From: Eledone cirrhosa
Lineage: Eukaryota; Mollusca; Cephalopoda; Octopoda; Eledonidae
Direction: 5' to 3'
DNA: 64,000 nt
NCBI GenBank assembly: GCA_964016885.1
Contig: OZ024744.1
Span: forward strand, 118,329,197 to 118,393,196
The translations under genes and the position numbers were made by a program. The notes under the pieces were generated by a model. That model was not told the origin of the DNA and did not search any database. It saw only the letters and a list, made by a program, of their open reading frames with translations. The number at the start of each line of letters is the position of its first letter. The stretch's first letter is position 1. Shown one piece after another: positions 1 through 9,446 of this stretch.

Positions 1-420
1 GGCGCTACACAGTAATACAGAAGACCCGCCTTGCCTAAGTACAAAGCGAAACCTAGTCAGTAGGCACCTCTTAATCAAATATACACCTCCATCCCACTAC
101 CCCAACTTTCCCACCCCCACCAACACCACCCATTCTCTGTAAAGTTATGTTGGTACCACAACATCCAGTCCTAAATAAATGAGGTCGTGTAGGTGTCACA
201 ACAAAAAACACACAGTCCACGCTGTAATGTGGCAGTGTAGGTAACACGGTAAAAACCTTCCAGTCTACACTGTAAACGTGGTTGGTGTTAGGAATGGCAT
301 CCAGCTGTAGAAAACCTGCCAGACATTCCTATACGAGTAAGACAACCAATCTTGCCTCAAGTGGAACAATTCCCATCTAAACCCATGCTAGCGTGGAAAG
401 TAGACATTAAACGATGATGA
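1..420 (+). mobile_element. RTE-like LINE, 3' end and tail
   Basis: The first bases encode the last residues of the RTE-like LINE protein (RYTVIQKTRLA-like). They match the ends of the minus-strand copies at 18150-19345 and 24860-28480. A 3' UTR follows with two degenerate copies of a roughly 48-bp unit (about 180-290), then 'ggttggtgttaggaatggcatccagctg', then the terminal 'cccatgctagcgtgg' segment and an ATGATGAT tail. The element continues off the left edge. Confidence 0.85.
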
Positions 421-421
421 T

Positions 422-479
<58 letters not shown>

Positions 480-489
480 TATATATAGG
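421..489. repeat. (TA)n(CA)n microsatellite
   Basis: Alternating TA followed by about 24 CA dinucleotides and TA again, directly after the LINE tail. Such tracts commonly grow from the ends of retroposed copies. Confidence 0.95.
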
Positions 490-760
490 AAACCGGTTTC
501 CTAAATAGAATATTAGTCTAATGACTTCATTTATACCATAAATGTGGTTTTGTCATTACGTGTAACTGTTCTCACCGCTCCACATGACGTATTATCTTCG
601 CTTTTTTCGTTCATTGCCAGGGCATGTCTTCACGAACCAAAGTATGTTTTCCTTCAGTTGCAACGTTTTTCGAAATATTTACTTCTGCGTTCAAATTGAT
701 TTTTTTAGTTTCAGAAGATCCCGTTAAGGGTGAAAGCAGCGATTCTTTGCTTAAACTTTA
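490..760 (-). repeat. dispersed repeat, inverted copy of 19945-20165
   Basis: The stretch with 'aatagaatattagtctaa' near 506, 'ttcattgcca' near 611, 'gtcttcacgaaccaaa' near 627 and 'ttacttctgcgttca' near 680 is the diverged reverse complement of 19945-20165. No protein family was recognised in it. It is probably an old transposon fragment; its ends are not defined by any visible terminal repeat. Confidence 0.6.
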
Positions 761-779
761 ATCTGTTGTTTTAATAAAT

Positions 780-850
780 ATATTAAATATATACACACAC
801 ACACTCATATATATATATATACACACATCTATATCTATCTATCTATATAT
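780..850. repeat. TA/CA and TCTA microsatellite
   Basis: Short runs of TA, CA and TCTA. The segment right after it (850-1050) is AT-rich and resembles the start of some Helitron copies in this window (TC-rich, then T-rich), but no diagnostic end was found. Confidence 0.8.
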
Positions 851-1059
851 GCAAGTTTATGATTCTGTGTCCCCGCCTAAAACTCGAAACTACCGGACCA
901 AACTCCTCAAAATTACATGTAGATATTCACTATACACTCAGACAGGTAACGGTCGAAAAAGTTTTACTTTGCAAAGCAAGGAATTCATTTTAATTCAATT
1001 TATCTTATTTTCTAATGAATATCAAAAGAGATCATCCATTTTGTTTATTTATGTTCTCC

Positions 1060-1945
1060 AGTCTGTAGATAAGAGAGTGAGGGATGGGAGAGAGAAAGAG
1101 AGAGATGGGTGGGAGAGAGAGAGTAAGTGGATGTGAGAGAGAAAGCGAGTAAGGGATGAGAGAGTGGGAGATGGGCGAGAGAGAGAGTAAGGGGATGTGA
1201 GAGAGAAAGAAAGAGAGTAAGGGATGAGAGAGAAAGAGAGAGAGTGGGAGATGGGCGAGAGAGAGTAAGGGGATGTGAGAAAGAGAAAGTAAGGGGATGT
1301 GAGAAAGAAAGAGTAAGGGATGAGAGAGAAAGAGAGAGAGTGGGAGATGGGCGAGAGAGAGAGAGAAAGAGTAAGAGGGTGAGAGAGAAAGACGATGAAA
1401 GACGATGAAAGAGAAAGATAGTAAGGGGATGAGAGAGAGAAAGAAAGACGATGAAAGATAAAGAGAGTAAGGGGATGAGAGAGAGAGTAAGGGGATGAGA
1501 GAGAGAAAGAAAGACGATGAGAGAGAGAAAGAAAGACGATGAAAGAGAAAGAGAGTAAGGGGATGAGAGAAAAAGACGATGAAAGAGAAAGAGAGAGGGA
1601 AAGTAACCAGCGTTCTTAACTTTTATTTATTTATTACTTTTACACACTTTAACTCTCCCGCTTCCTTAACGTTATTTATCTTCTTTATTTTTTGTTCTCT
1701 ATTCCGTAGAGAGAGGGGGGATGGGAGAGAGAGAGAGGGAAAGTGGCTAGCGTTCATTAACTTTTATTTATTTATTATTTTTACACACTTCTTAACTCTC
1801 CCAAAGTTATTTATCTTTTATTTATTGTTTGGTATTGTGCAGAGGATGAGAGAGAGAAAGAAAGAGAGGAGATGAGAAAGAGAAAGGGTGTGAGGCGGAT
1901 GGGGAGAGAAAGACAATAAGAAAAGAGAAAAGGGGGGGGGGGTTC
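1060..1945. repeat. purine-rich (GA) minisatellite with two longer repeat units
   Basis: From about 1072 to 1605 the plus strand is almost purely purine, built from GAGAGA, AAAGAAAGACGATGA and GTAAGGGGATGAGA blocks. It then holds two copies of a roughly 140-bp unit ('agcgttcttaacttttattt' near 1608 and again near 1748), each ending in a further GA block, and finally an 11-G run near 1932. A related GA block occurs at 13620-13740. The open frames across it are low-complexity artefacts. Confidence 0.85.
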
Positions 1946-2116
1946 TTTAGCAGACGATATATGTTACCATCAAAGCTTATTTTCTACATATGTCTAAAGA
2001 AATCACAGATGCTTTTATAGAAGTTGTATATATGTATGTATTTAACAGACAAAAAAAAAGACGGTATTTTTAAAAGATATTATTTGAATATATTATTTTC
2101 CGCTGTTATTTGAATT

Positions 2117-2250
2117 ACGACCCCGTAAGGATGAAAGGCAAAGTCAAATCCCGCCGAGGTTGACTTTGCCTTTCATCCTTACGGGGTCGATAAAATAAAG
2201 TACCAGTAATGCACTGGGTAATTGCTGGCCTTGTGCCTAAAGTAGAAACA
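2117..2250 (+). mobile_element. SINE fragment with a perfect 30-bp inverted duplication
   Basis: 2148-2250 matches the body and 3' end of the SINE at 5573-5741 ('gccgaggttgactttgcc', 'accagtaatgcactggg', 'gccttgtgcctaaag'). The 30 bp at 2118-2147 are an exact reverse complement of 2160-2189, with a 12-nt loop. The tRNA-like head is missing and is replaced by this inverted copy. Confidence 0.8.
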
Positions 2251-2456
2251 GTTATTTGAATTAAAACAGAAAATATTTTTTTTGTAGTGTTTGTCGTTTT
2301 TTTATACAATCTGAATCCCAATATTTTCTACATATGTCTAAAATTAATTACACCTAATATACATTCATATAAAGAGATCATTTAAAACAACTTTACTGAG
2401 TGAACAATACATTATATAGTTGTTTCTATTTCGGAAAGAGTGTGGTGTGTAATAAT

Positions 2457-2519
2457 TGTTTCTACTTTTGACACAAGGCCAGCAATTATTCCAGTGCATT
2501 ACTGGTACTTTATTTTATT
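2457..2519 (-). mobile_element. SINE 3' fragment flanked by a 17-bp target duplication
   Basis: A 63-bp reverse-oriented 3' end of the same SINE ('ccagtgcattactggtac', 'acacaaggccagcaatta'). It is bracketed by exact copies of GTGTGGTGTGTAATAAT at 2440-2456 and 2520-2536. The duplication shows that the fragment arrived by retroposition as a severely 5'-truncated copy. Confidence 0.85.
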
Positions 2520-2551
2520 GTGTGGTGTGTAATAATATCACTTCTAATGCC

Positions 2552-3343
2552 TAGAAAAAGGTTCCAGATCATTATATGGAAGGTCATCTTCAGAGGCTAA
2601 GAGAAAGAAAACACAGCCATCTGAAGAAAGTGAAGAAGTTCGGAATGTCCGTCTAGCTGCTAACAGAACCCAAACAGCTTTAGCAAGAGCACACCATTTG
2701 GATGAAAGGGAACAAAGGACTGTTGCTACACAAGAACAACAAATTAAGGAACAGCAGCAAATCAGACGAAATGCTAATCAAGCACATCGTTTCTACTGCC
2801 CGAGCAGGAGAACAAGCCATAAGTAAAATGAACTGGCTGATGGGTGCTTTTTCTTATGACCCCCAAAAGGACTACAGCAGTAATCCACAAGTCAACATTC
2901 GGAAAATGAACAAATGCTGCCAGTATTGTGGTGCCAAGAAGTGGGCAGCAGAAACACCAAGTCTCTGCTGTTCAAAAGACAAAGTGAGCCTTAAAACAAT
3001 ACAAGAACCTCCTGAATTTCTGAATAATCTGCTCCTTCAGCATACACCAGAAGCACGACACTTCAATAAATACATCATAAAATATAATTCTGCCTTTCAA
3101 ATGACATCTTTTGGGGCTGACAGGAATGTGATTGACTTTAGATTCTGTACAACTTATAACATTCAGGGACAGTTTTACCACTTAATGGGTGGCCTTCTGC
3201 CACTTTCACAGGAGCCTCACAAATTTGTGCAGATTTACTTCATGGGTGGAAATGAAACCAATGTCCATGGTGAATTGCAGTTCTACATAGTCAAAGTTAA
3301 AAGAAATGCTTCACCAACATCACATGTACGTCAGTGTATTTAA
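2552..3343 (+). pseudogene. Helitron Rep-helicase, N-terminal region
   Basis: First piece of the Helitron replicase. The N-terminal basic, coiled-coil-like segment (NVRLAANRTQTALARA-like, rich in Arg, Gln and Ala) reads in one frame from about 2552 to 2800. A frameshift near 2800 leads to the segment starting MNWLMGAFSYDP. The zinc-binding pattern of the family follows at about 2905-2975 (CCQYCGAKKW, then CC), then the EPPEFLNNLLL segment typical of the 'Helitron helicase-like' N-terminal domain. The frame ends at 3343, about 80 bp before the next piece. In the family this region precedes the nuclease and is thought to bind DNA. It is clearly broken and not expected to yield protein. Confidence 0.85.
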
Positions 3344-3423
3344 ATATGCACTGGAGCATATGAACAACATATGCCAAAATTGAAACAGTTTGATTCCTTC
3401 GCAGAAAACCCAATCTTTCTAAG

Positions 3424-4098
3424 TTGACGGCAGATAACTACGTCCACCTTAGAGATGCCGTCAATTCTGATGTTGACCCAAGAAATATTGGCCAGCCAGT
3501 CATACTACCATCAAGCTTCACGGGAGGACCACGTTACATGCATGAACGTACGCAAGATGCAATGGCCTATGTCAGAAAATTTGGTCGGCCAGATCTCTTC
3601 ATTACATTTACATGCAATTCAAACTGGTCAGAAATATCAAATGAATTATTTCAAAATCAAAAACCAAAGGATCGACATGACCTCATTGCTCGGGTTTTCC
3701 ATGAAAAGCAAAAAAAAGTCATCTGGCGCCTAAAAGGAGGAAGAATCTTTGGTGAGCTTAGTACTTGGATGACCACTATTGAGTGGCAGAAGAGAGGGCT
3801 TCCTCACTCTCACACACTAATCTGGGGCAAGGAGAAGATAAGACCAGATGATATTGATAAGATCATTTCAGCAGAGTTGCCTGATAAAGGTGGTGGACCA
3901 GAGCTCTTTGAAACCATCAAGTCCAAACTCATTCATGGTCCATATGGAGTCATCAATCCAGCCTCTCCCTGCATGAAAGATCAAAAATGCAGCAAACATT
4001 TTCCTAGAGCTTTTATTCAGGGAACTCAGACTAACAATAATGGATACCCCTTTATCGTAGGCGTAGACCAGAACATGGAGGCAATACTGCAAGCCTAA
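3424..4098 (+). pseudogene. Helitron Rep (HUH) nuclease region
   Basis: 224 residues carrying the rolling-circle nuclease core. The segment FGRPDLFITFTCNSNW leads to the metal-binding HUH motif PHSHTLIWG, with histidines at 3805-3807 and 3811-3813. The downstream segment HGPYGVINPASPCM is also typical. In active Helitrons this domain nicks the donor strand with the two tyrosines found in the next piece. The HUH motif is intact, but a stop and frame change at 4096-4128 separates it from those tyrosines. Frame 1 here follows frame 2 of the upstream piece. Confidence 0.9.
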
Positions 4099-4127
4099 AC
4101 AATCAGTGGGTCGTCCCACACAACAAA

Positions 4128-4712
4128 TTGTTGTGTAAACTTTTAAAAGCTCATATCAATGTTGAGTATTGCTGCTCCGTCAAGGCAATCCTATATGTCA
4201 CAAAATATATCAACAAGGGCAGTGACATGGCTACCTTTATTACTGACAAAGAACTCAATGGTGGGCTGGATGAGGTCAAACGGTATCAAACAGGTCGATA
4301 CATCTCCAGCAATGAAGCTATCTGCCGAATCTTTGGATTTGATATCCACCAACGCCACCCAACAGTGGTCAACCTCGCAGGCCATCTGGAAAATGGACAG
4401 AGAGTGTACTTCACTGATATCACTGCTCATCAGTTGGCACAAGCATCACATGACACTACACTAACTGCTTTCTTTAAACTCTGCCAGAATGATGAATTTG
4501 CTCGATCCCTCCTATATGCTGAAGTCCCAATATACTACACCTGGACCAATTGCAAGACCTGCAATCGAAGAAAGCAGGGTCATTTAGTGGAAGGTCATGA
4601 AGTCAAGTCAAGTGATGCTATTGGGCGTGTTTACCATGTCCATCCCAACAACATAGAATCTTTTTATTTACGGTTACTTCTGCATACTGTTCGAGGACCA
4701 ACGTCATTTTAG
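4128..4712 (+). pseudogene. Helitron Rep Y2 motif and linker
   Basis: 194 residues continuing the Rep region. The catalytic tyrosine pair is visible in YVTKYINKG (Tyr codons at 4194-4196 and 4206-4208), the arrangement expected for the Y2 class of HUH nucleases. GRYISSNEAICRIFGF and HPTVVNLAGHLENGQ follow, both conserved in the Helitron linker. CKTCNRRKQG and RVYHVHPNNIESFYLRLLL lead toward the helicase. A frameshift near 4712 interrupts the reading frame. The catalytic residues survive, so decay is recent enough to recognise but the element is not functional. Confidence 0.88.
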
Positions 4713-4714
4713 AG

Positions 4715-5495
4715 GATCTTAGGTGCTTCAGAGGAAGGGAGTGTGCAACATACCAAGAAGCATGTAAACAGCATGGACTCCTGCATGACAAAGGACACTG
4801 GAAGAAGTGTCTAGAAGAAGCAGGAATCACTCAAGTAACCAGTCAAATAAGACAATTATTTGCTATTATGCTCACAGCATGTGGAATTGATGAAGCTCAT
4901 CTACTCTGGCAGGAGTACAAAAACAATATGTCGGACGACTATCTACACCTAGCCCGAAGACATCATGGCAATATGTATATGGAATATACCCCCAAGATTT
5001 ACAATCAAGCTCTCTGTGACCTGTCCCATCGAGTTCAGGCAAGGAATAGCACATTAGCTAACTGCGGGATGCTAGAGCCAGATGAAGAAATGGAGGTAGC
5101 TCAAGACCTTTTTCAGGAGACCAGCTACGATATTCAAGCATTGCGTAAGTTTGTGGATGAAAATGAACCTCGATTGATGGATGACCAGAAATACGCCTAC
5201 CACAACATCATCGAAAACATTCAAAATGACAGGAGAGGACTTTTCTTCATTGATGCTCCTGCTGGCACAGGCAAGACATTCCTCATAAACCTCCTGCTTG
5301 CAAAGGTTCACCAAAAGCAACATATTGCCCTTGCTGTAGCTTCAAGTGGCATTGCAGCAACACTTCTGGATGGAGGAAGAACTGCACACTCCATGTTTAA
5401 GCTGCCCATAGATATCACACAGCATGAACAGACTTTTTGCAACATCAAGAAGAACTCACCCAAGGGCAAGCTTCTGCAAACATGCAAGATGATAA
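4715..5495 (+). pseudogene. Helitron Pif1-like helicase, N-terminal half
   Basis: Reads on from CFRGRECATYQEACKQ through ACGIDEAHLLWQEYK to a superfamily 1B helicase core. The Walker A motif PAGTGKT lies at 5258-5278, preceded by LFFIDA and followed by FLINLLLAKV; SSGIAATLLDGGRTAHS is motif Ia. The frame is cut at the codons for KMI just before the Walker B (WDE) motif, where the 1.9-kb transposon enters after the TAA at 5493-5495. The helicase would unwind donor DNA during rolling-circle transposition. Its partner half is at 7398-8215. Confidence 0.9.
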
Positions 5496-5572
5496 CACTG
5501 TGTAACATATTTTTTGTTCCCCGGTTCTAAGTGTCATTTTCTGGTTTGTTATATCCCATTATTATAAAAAAA

Positions 5573-5741
5573 CAATCGGTAGAGGGTCGGACGCCATGCT
5601 TTCCAACATAGTTACGCCCCTTTACGATCTGAGTTCAAATCCCGCCGAGGTTGACTTTGCCTTTCATCCTTACGGGGTCGATAAAATAAAGTACCAGTAA
5701 TGCACTGGGTAATTGCTGGCCTTGTGCCTAAAGTAGAAACA
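5573..5741 (+). mobile_element. tRNA-derived SINE nested in the DNA transposon
   Basis: It begins inside a tRNA-like region ('caatcggtagagggtcgga'), has a B-box-like 'agttcaaatcc' at 5632-5642, and continues with 'gaggttgactttgcctttc' and the 3' end 'gccttgtgcctaaagtagaa'. Target duplications ATTATTATAAAAAAA lie at 5558-5572 and 5742-5756. The A box is truncated at the 5' end, so the copy could not start transcription normally. Confidence 0.85.
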
Positions 5742-5961
5742 ATTATTATAAAAAAAACACTATTATTTAATCAGAAGTTTGGGTTTGTGGTCAGGAGTTT
5801 GATATTTCGAAATTTTCATATTTTTCAAGAAAAAACACATTTTTTTTAAATTTATCAGTTCATATAATTAAATCAACAGAGTATATATTTATTTTATTAC
5901 ACAAGCTTATCAAAAGCAAACACGAAAAAACAAATAACACCTATAAAGCAACTTATACACG

Positions 5962-7028
5962 TCAGAAATGACTGGATTTCCTGGATTTGCGGTTGTAGTC
6001 CAGGTCGCATTCCCGCACTAGCCCCCAGATATAGTCCCCCATCATTTTTTTTATTGTAGTGGCCCTGGTACCTCCGCTCTATCTCTTTCACATCTTGGTG
6101 GAATCGTTCGCTTTGTTCTTCTGAGTAGGCGCCCATATTGTCCTTGAATGTTTCCAGGATGAGCGTCCAGCATATGGAGTTTAAGCGAGATCCTGCATCC
6201 CATGGCGCCAAAAGCCTTTATCAGTTGCTGGTAGTTTTCAGCTCTGTAGTTGCCCAGGAGGCCCTTAACAACTGCCTTGAAACAGTTCCATGCTGTTCTC
6301 TCAATCCTATTGGGCTTATTGGAGAACTCGGTAGACTCAAACACCTTTATCTGAGGTGCAACAAAAATTCCACCTTTGATTTTGGCCTCAGATAACTTGG
6401 GGAAGAACTCAAGAAGGTACTTAAAAGCGGCTGATTCTTGGTTGGGAGCCTTCACAAACTGCTTCATCAACCCCAACTTAATGTGAAGTGGTGGCATGAG
6501 CACAATCCTGGGATCAACCAGTGGCTCCCACATGACGTTCCGGGTCCCAACTACAAATTCTGTTCGCTGTTCCCAGTTCTTTCTTTTGTAGTGGTCAGAG
6601 GTGGCTCTGCTGTCCCAAAGGCAGAGGAAGCATTGGAATTTGATAAAGCCTCCTTGGAGTCCAAGCAGGAAAGCCACCATCTTGAAATCTCCAATGATTT
6701 CCCAATTGTACTGGTTGTATTGCAGAGCTTCCAAGAAGACTTTCACACTGTAGTAATCTTCCTTCAAGCAGACTGAATGAGCTAGGAGCAGTGTCGGGAA
6801 CTTGTTTCCATTGTGGAGGAGGACAGCCTTCAAACTTGTGGTGGAGCTGTCTATAAATAGCCGCCACTCTTTGGGCACAAACGGCACCCCAATAACGTCA
6901 AACAGTCTAGGCACGTCATGGCAGAAGCAGAGGCCATCCCTAAGAGTGTAAAAGCCTGAGAAAGGTTTGTGTCGACTTCTCTGATTTGTCATCCGCACTT
7001 CCTCCTTGACCAAGTTCCACTGCTTCAT
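5962..7028 (-). pseudogene. transposase-like protein of unassigned family, frameshifted
   Basis: The long frame (7028 to about 6155) encodes segments I recognise as a multicopy invertebrate family with no settled name: LFIDSSTTSLKAVLLHNGN, then EIIGDFKMVAFLLGLQGG, a CFLCLWDSR zinc-like pair, and LHIKLGLMKQFVKA. A frameshift near 6155 moves to ERFHQDVKEIERRYQG. A second one in a run of A (about 6042-6050) moves to DYIWGL and the end at RKSRKSSHF. The Asp in LFIDSS, the Asp in IIGDFK and the acidic ERFHQD region are spaced like an RNase H-fold DDE nuclease; this is inference. The 3-bp target duplication and inverted ends of the host element support a transposase role. The N-terminus is not located. 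Confidence 0.7.
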
Positions 7029-7397
7029 CCTGGAGACGAATGCTTAAAACACAACTTACCCTTTGTTCAGGGTGCAAAAATCCAGTATCAATAAATCTCT
7101 TTAATCCACTTTTTAAAAATGTTATACTTTATTGCACTTTTATAATTTTCTTTAAGTATTACTCTTTATTTTATAATTTTAATTTAACCCGAAACATATA
7201 TAAAAAAATGATTTAACATAAGCAAATTAAACTTCCATACAACATAAAATCCAACATACAAATAATTCTAGTGAATAGCTTAAAATTTTTACAAACCCCA
7301 ACTTTTAACTGTTTAATAGCACTTTTTTTTATTTATTTGGGACCTAGGCAACACAAAAAAGTGTTTACAAGAGAAAAAAAATTTTTGTTACACGGTG

Positions 7398-8215
7398 TAA
7401 TTTGGGATGGGCCATAAAGGAGCAATTGAAGCTTTGGACCGGACGATAAGGGATCTGAGAGAAAATAGTTGCATAATTGGAGGAGTGACAATGGTTCTTG
7501 CTGGTGATTTCAGACAAACTCTGCCTATAATTCTTCGAGGGACTCGAGCTGATCAGGTCAATGCCTGTTTCCAAACATTCAGACCAGGCAATGTGATCCG
7601 AAATGGCTCTGTGAACGAGCAATATTAGCACCTAAAAATGTTGCTGTGAAAGAAATCAACAGAAAGCTGCTGGAGATGTTACCGGGAGAGAAAATATGCT
7701 ACAAATCAGTTGACACAATCACTTCTCAAGACCAGGTTGTAAACTATCCAACTGAATTTTTGAACAGTCTTAAACAAGCGGAAATTCCTCCACACAACCT
7801 GATACTGAATCTTGGAGCATCGGTTATGCTACTTCGCAATCTGGATCCTCCAAAACTTTGTAATGGCACAAGACTCATCATCAAAAGTATGATGTCCAAT
7901 GTTCTAGAAGTTGCAATCATGTCAGGAAAATTTGCTGGTGACAATTGTTTCATTCCCAGAATACCTCTGAAGCCAACTGATTTGCCATTTGAATTTCAAA
8001 GACTTCAATTTCCGATCAGGCTCAGTTTTGTCATGACCATTAATAAATCTCAAGGGCAATCATTGAAAGTTGTTGGGTTGAATCTGGCAGATCCTGTCTT
8101 TTCACACGGTCAACTCTATGTTGGCACAACAAGGGTTGGGAACCCTGATTGTCTCTTCATTGTGGCACCACAAGGCAAAACCAAGAATGTTGTTTATCCA
8201 GAGGCTTTGGAATGA
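7398..8215 (+). pseudogene. Helitron Pif1-like helicase, C-terminal half
   Basis: Continuation of the helicase after the inserted transposon. MGHKGAIEALDRTIRDLR is followed by the motif MVLAGDFRQTLPI. The frame then breaks near 7628 and resumes with LNLGASVMLLRNLDPPKLCNGTRL, and the C-terminal motifs [14 protein letters not shown] (about 8038-8079) and HGQLYVGTTRVG. These are characteristic of Helitron and Pif1-like helicases. At 7401-7410 the Walker B segment reads W-D directly into GPx or, in another frame, MGHK. The expected E-C-T codons are missing, as if 11 bp had been lost. Both the insertion and this deletion make the helicase inactive. Confidence 0.88.
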
Positions 8216-8454
8216 GCAATGTCGTAATTCCTCATTCAATGACAATACACACAGATCCTAATTCCTTAGTCATGTAGTTTGCAAGGAATTCTGAAGCCAC
8301 AAATTTACTGCATGGTGTTATTTTGGAAGAATATGCAGGCATTCCCGGGTACCTCTGTTATATAAAGTAATATAAGTGAGCACTATGTAGGGTAGAAATA
8401 GCAGCCAAATTTCCTTCAAATCCCACCCTACTTTCTCAGGTATGTATATATGTA

Positions 8455-9183
8455 TGAAGCAAAAAGGAATGGTTCTATGTGATAACTCGATCTACTAGAA
8501 ATATTAGCAAAATCCATTTCAAATCACAAACAACTGCTTTACACACATACATGTGTGTGTATGTATCTATGTATGTCATGTGAGCCACTATAACTGTTGG
8601 TATAGCTAATAGAAATAGAAAACAAATCTCCCTCAAACAAGATCCTACTGCCATAGAGGCAAAGATTGGTGAAAGCTAGAGTGTACAAATTTAAATACAC
8701 TTTCCCCGAATTACAGAAATGAGTAAGTAAATGCTTCATTCAATCATAAACCAATGCTAAATTTATTTTCTTATTTTATTTATGGTTTTTAAAATATTCT
8801 TTACATGTTTGAATTTCAGAGGTTCAGACTGAGCAGAAAAAAAAGAAGAAAGAGAAGGATAAATAAATAAATCTAAATGTATATTTTTCGTCATGCCCTT
8901 TTCACTGACAACATACCTAACGATTCATCTATGAGTAAAGCATTATATATGCTGACTGTAATAGGGAGCAGTATTTTTTTTTTTAAATCACCACTGGAAA
9001 AAACCAATATTTTTATCTAGATGATTTGCTTTGACCAAACGGCAATAAATATTCTGCTATAATTCCTACTTTGGTTAAAATTCAGCAATCATATTTGAAT
9101 GGTCAAATATTTTGTGATGTGTGCCAAATATATTGTAACTTTCATAAAATACCCTGGTATCACCGGGTAGCTCAGCTGGTATA
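8455..9183 (+). repeat. 0.7-kb dispersed repeat, copy 1
   Basis: Closely related, in the same orientation, to 14268-14945: shared 'gaagcaaaaaggaa', 'gccactataactgttggt', 'aagatcctactgccatagag', 'ttttcactgac', 'atagggagcagtattt'. Both copies end in a tRNA-like A box, 'gggtagctcagctggta' here at 9166-9182, and run straight into TA repeats. No protein was recognised. Confidence 0.8.
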
Positions 9184-9203
9184 TATATATATATGTATAT
9201 ATA

Positions 9204-9373
9204 AATATATATACACACATCATCATCATCATCATTTTATGTCCAGTTTTCCCTGCTTGCAAGGGTGGGACAGGTCCTATTCAGCACAGCATCTCTCCAC
9301 TTGTCAGGTCCTTCGTCATCTCCACCATGAGTTTCAGCGATCTGAGGTCTGCTCTCATCACCTCCGCCGATGT
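9204..9373 (-). mobile_element. RTE-like LINE subfamily 2, 3' end
   Basis: Reverse complement of the 3' end of the copy at 21460-22350: the CATCAT tail, 'ccctgcttgcaagggtggga', 'tcatctcc' and 'gatctgaggtctgctctc'. It is only the last 170 bp, lying between TA and CA microsatellites. Confidence 0.75.
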
Positions 9374-9446
9374 TATATATATACATACACACACACACAC
9401 ACACACACATACACACAAATATATATACACACACATATATATATAC

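Larger units (their letters stand above)
5496..7397 (-). mobile_element. DNA transposon with 12-bp inverted ends and TAA target duplication
   Basis: The ends are CACTGTGTAACA at 5496-5507 and its near-perfect inverse TGTTACACGGTG at 7386-7397 (one mismatch). TAA is duplicated on both sides (5493-5495 and 7398-7400). Removing the insert and one TAA rejoins the helicase codons for K-M-I-I-W-D, which confirms the boundaries. The 1902-bp element carries a decayed transposase-like gene on the minus strand and a SINE near its other end. The CAC-type ends with a 3-bp duplication could suit CMC (EnSpm-like) or another 3-bp-duplicating superfamily. I cannot assign it. Confidence 0.85.
2550..8360 (+). 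mobile_element. autonomous Helitron, degenerate and interrupted
   Basis: A rolling-circle Helitron whose single Rep-helicase reading frame is broken by frameshifts and by a 1.9-kb DNA transposon inserted at 5496-7397. Coding pieces appear in the expected order: N-terminal zinc-binding region, HUH nuclease, Y2 motif, Pif1-like helicase. The 3' boundary near 8359 is tentative. 'cccgggtacctctg' there resembles the 3' end at 20775-20801, but CTAG is replaced by TTAT. The 5' boundary is not diagnosed; coding similarity starts near 2552. Confidence 0.85.

Noticed and set aside
849..1875. Small plus-strand frames in the GA-rich region
   Set aside because: Composition is E/R/K/G low complexity from GA repeats.
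6138..6776. Plus-strand open frames opposite the transposase-like gene
   Set aside because: Shadows of the minus-strand coding sequence; no recognised motif.
9166..9182. tRNA gene
   Set aside because: Only an A-box-like stretch; no B box, anticodon arm or cloverleaf follows.
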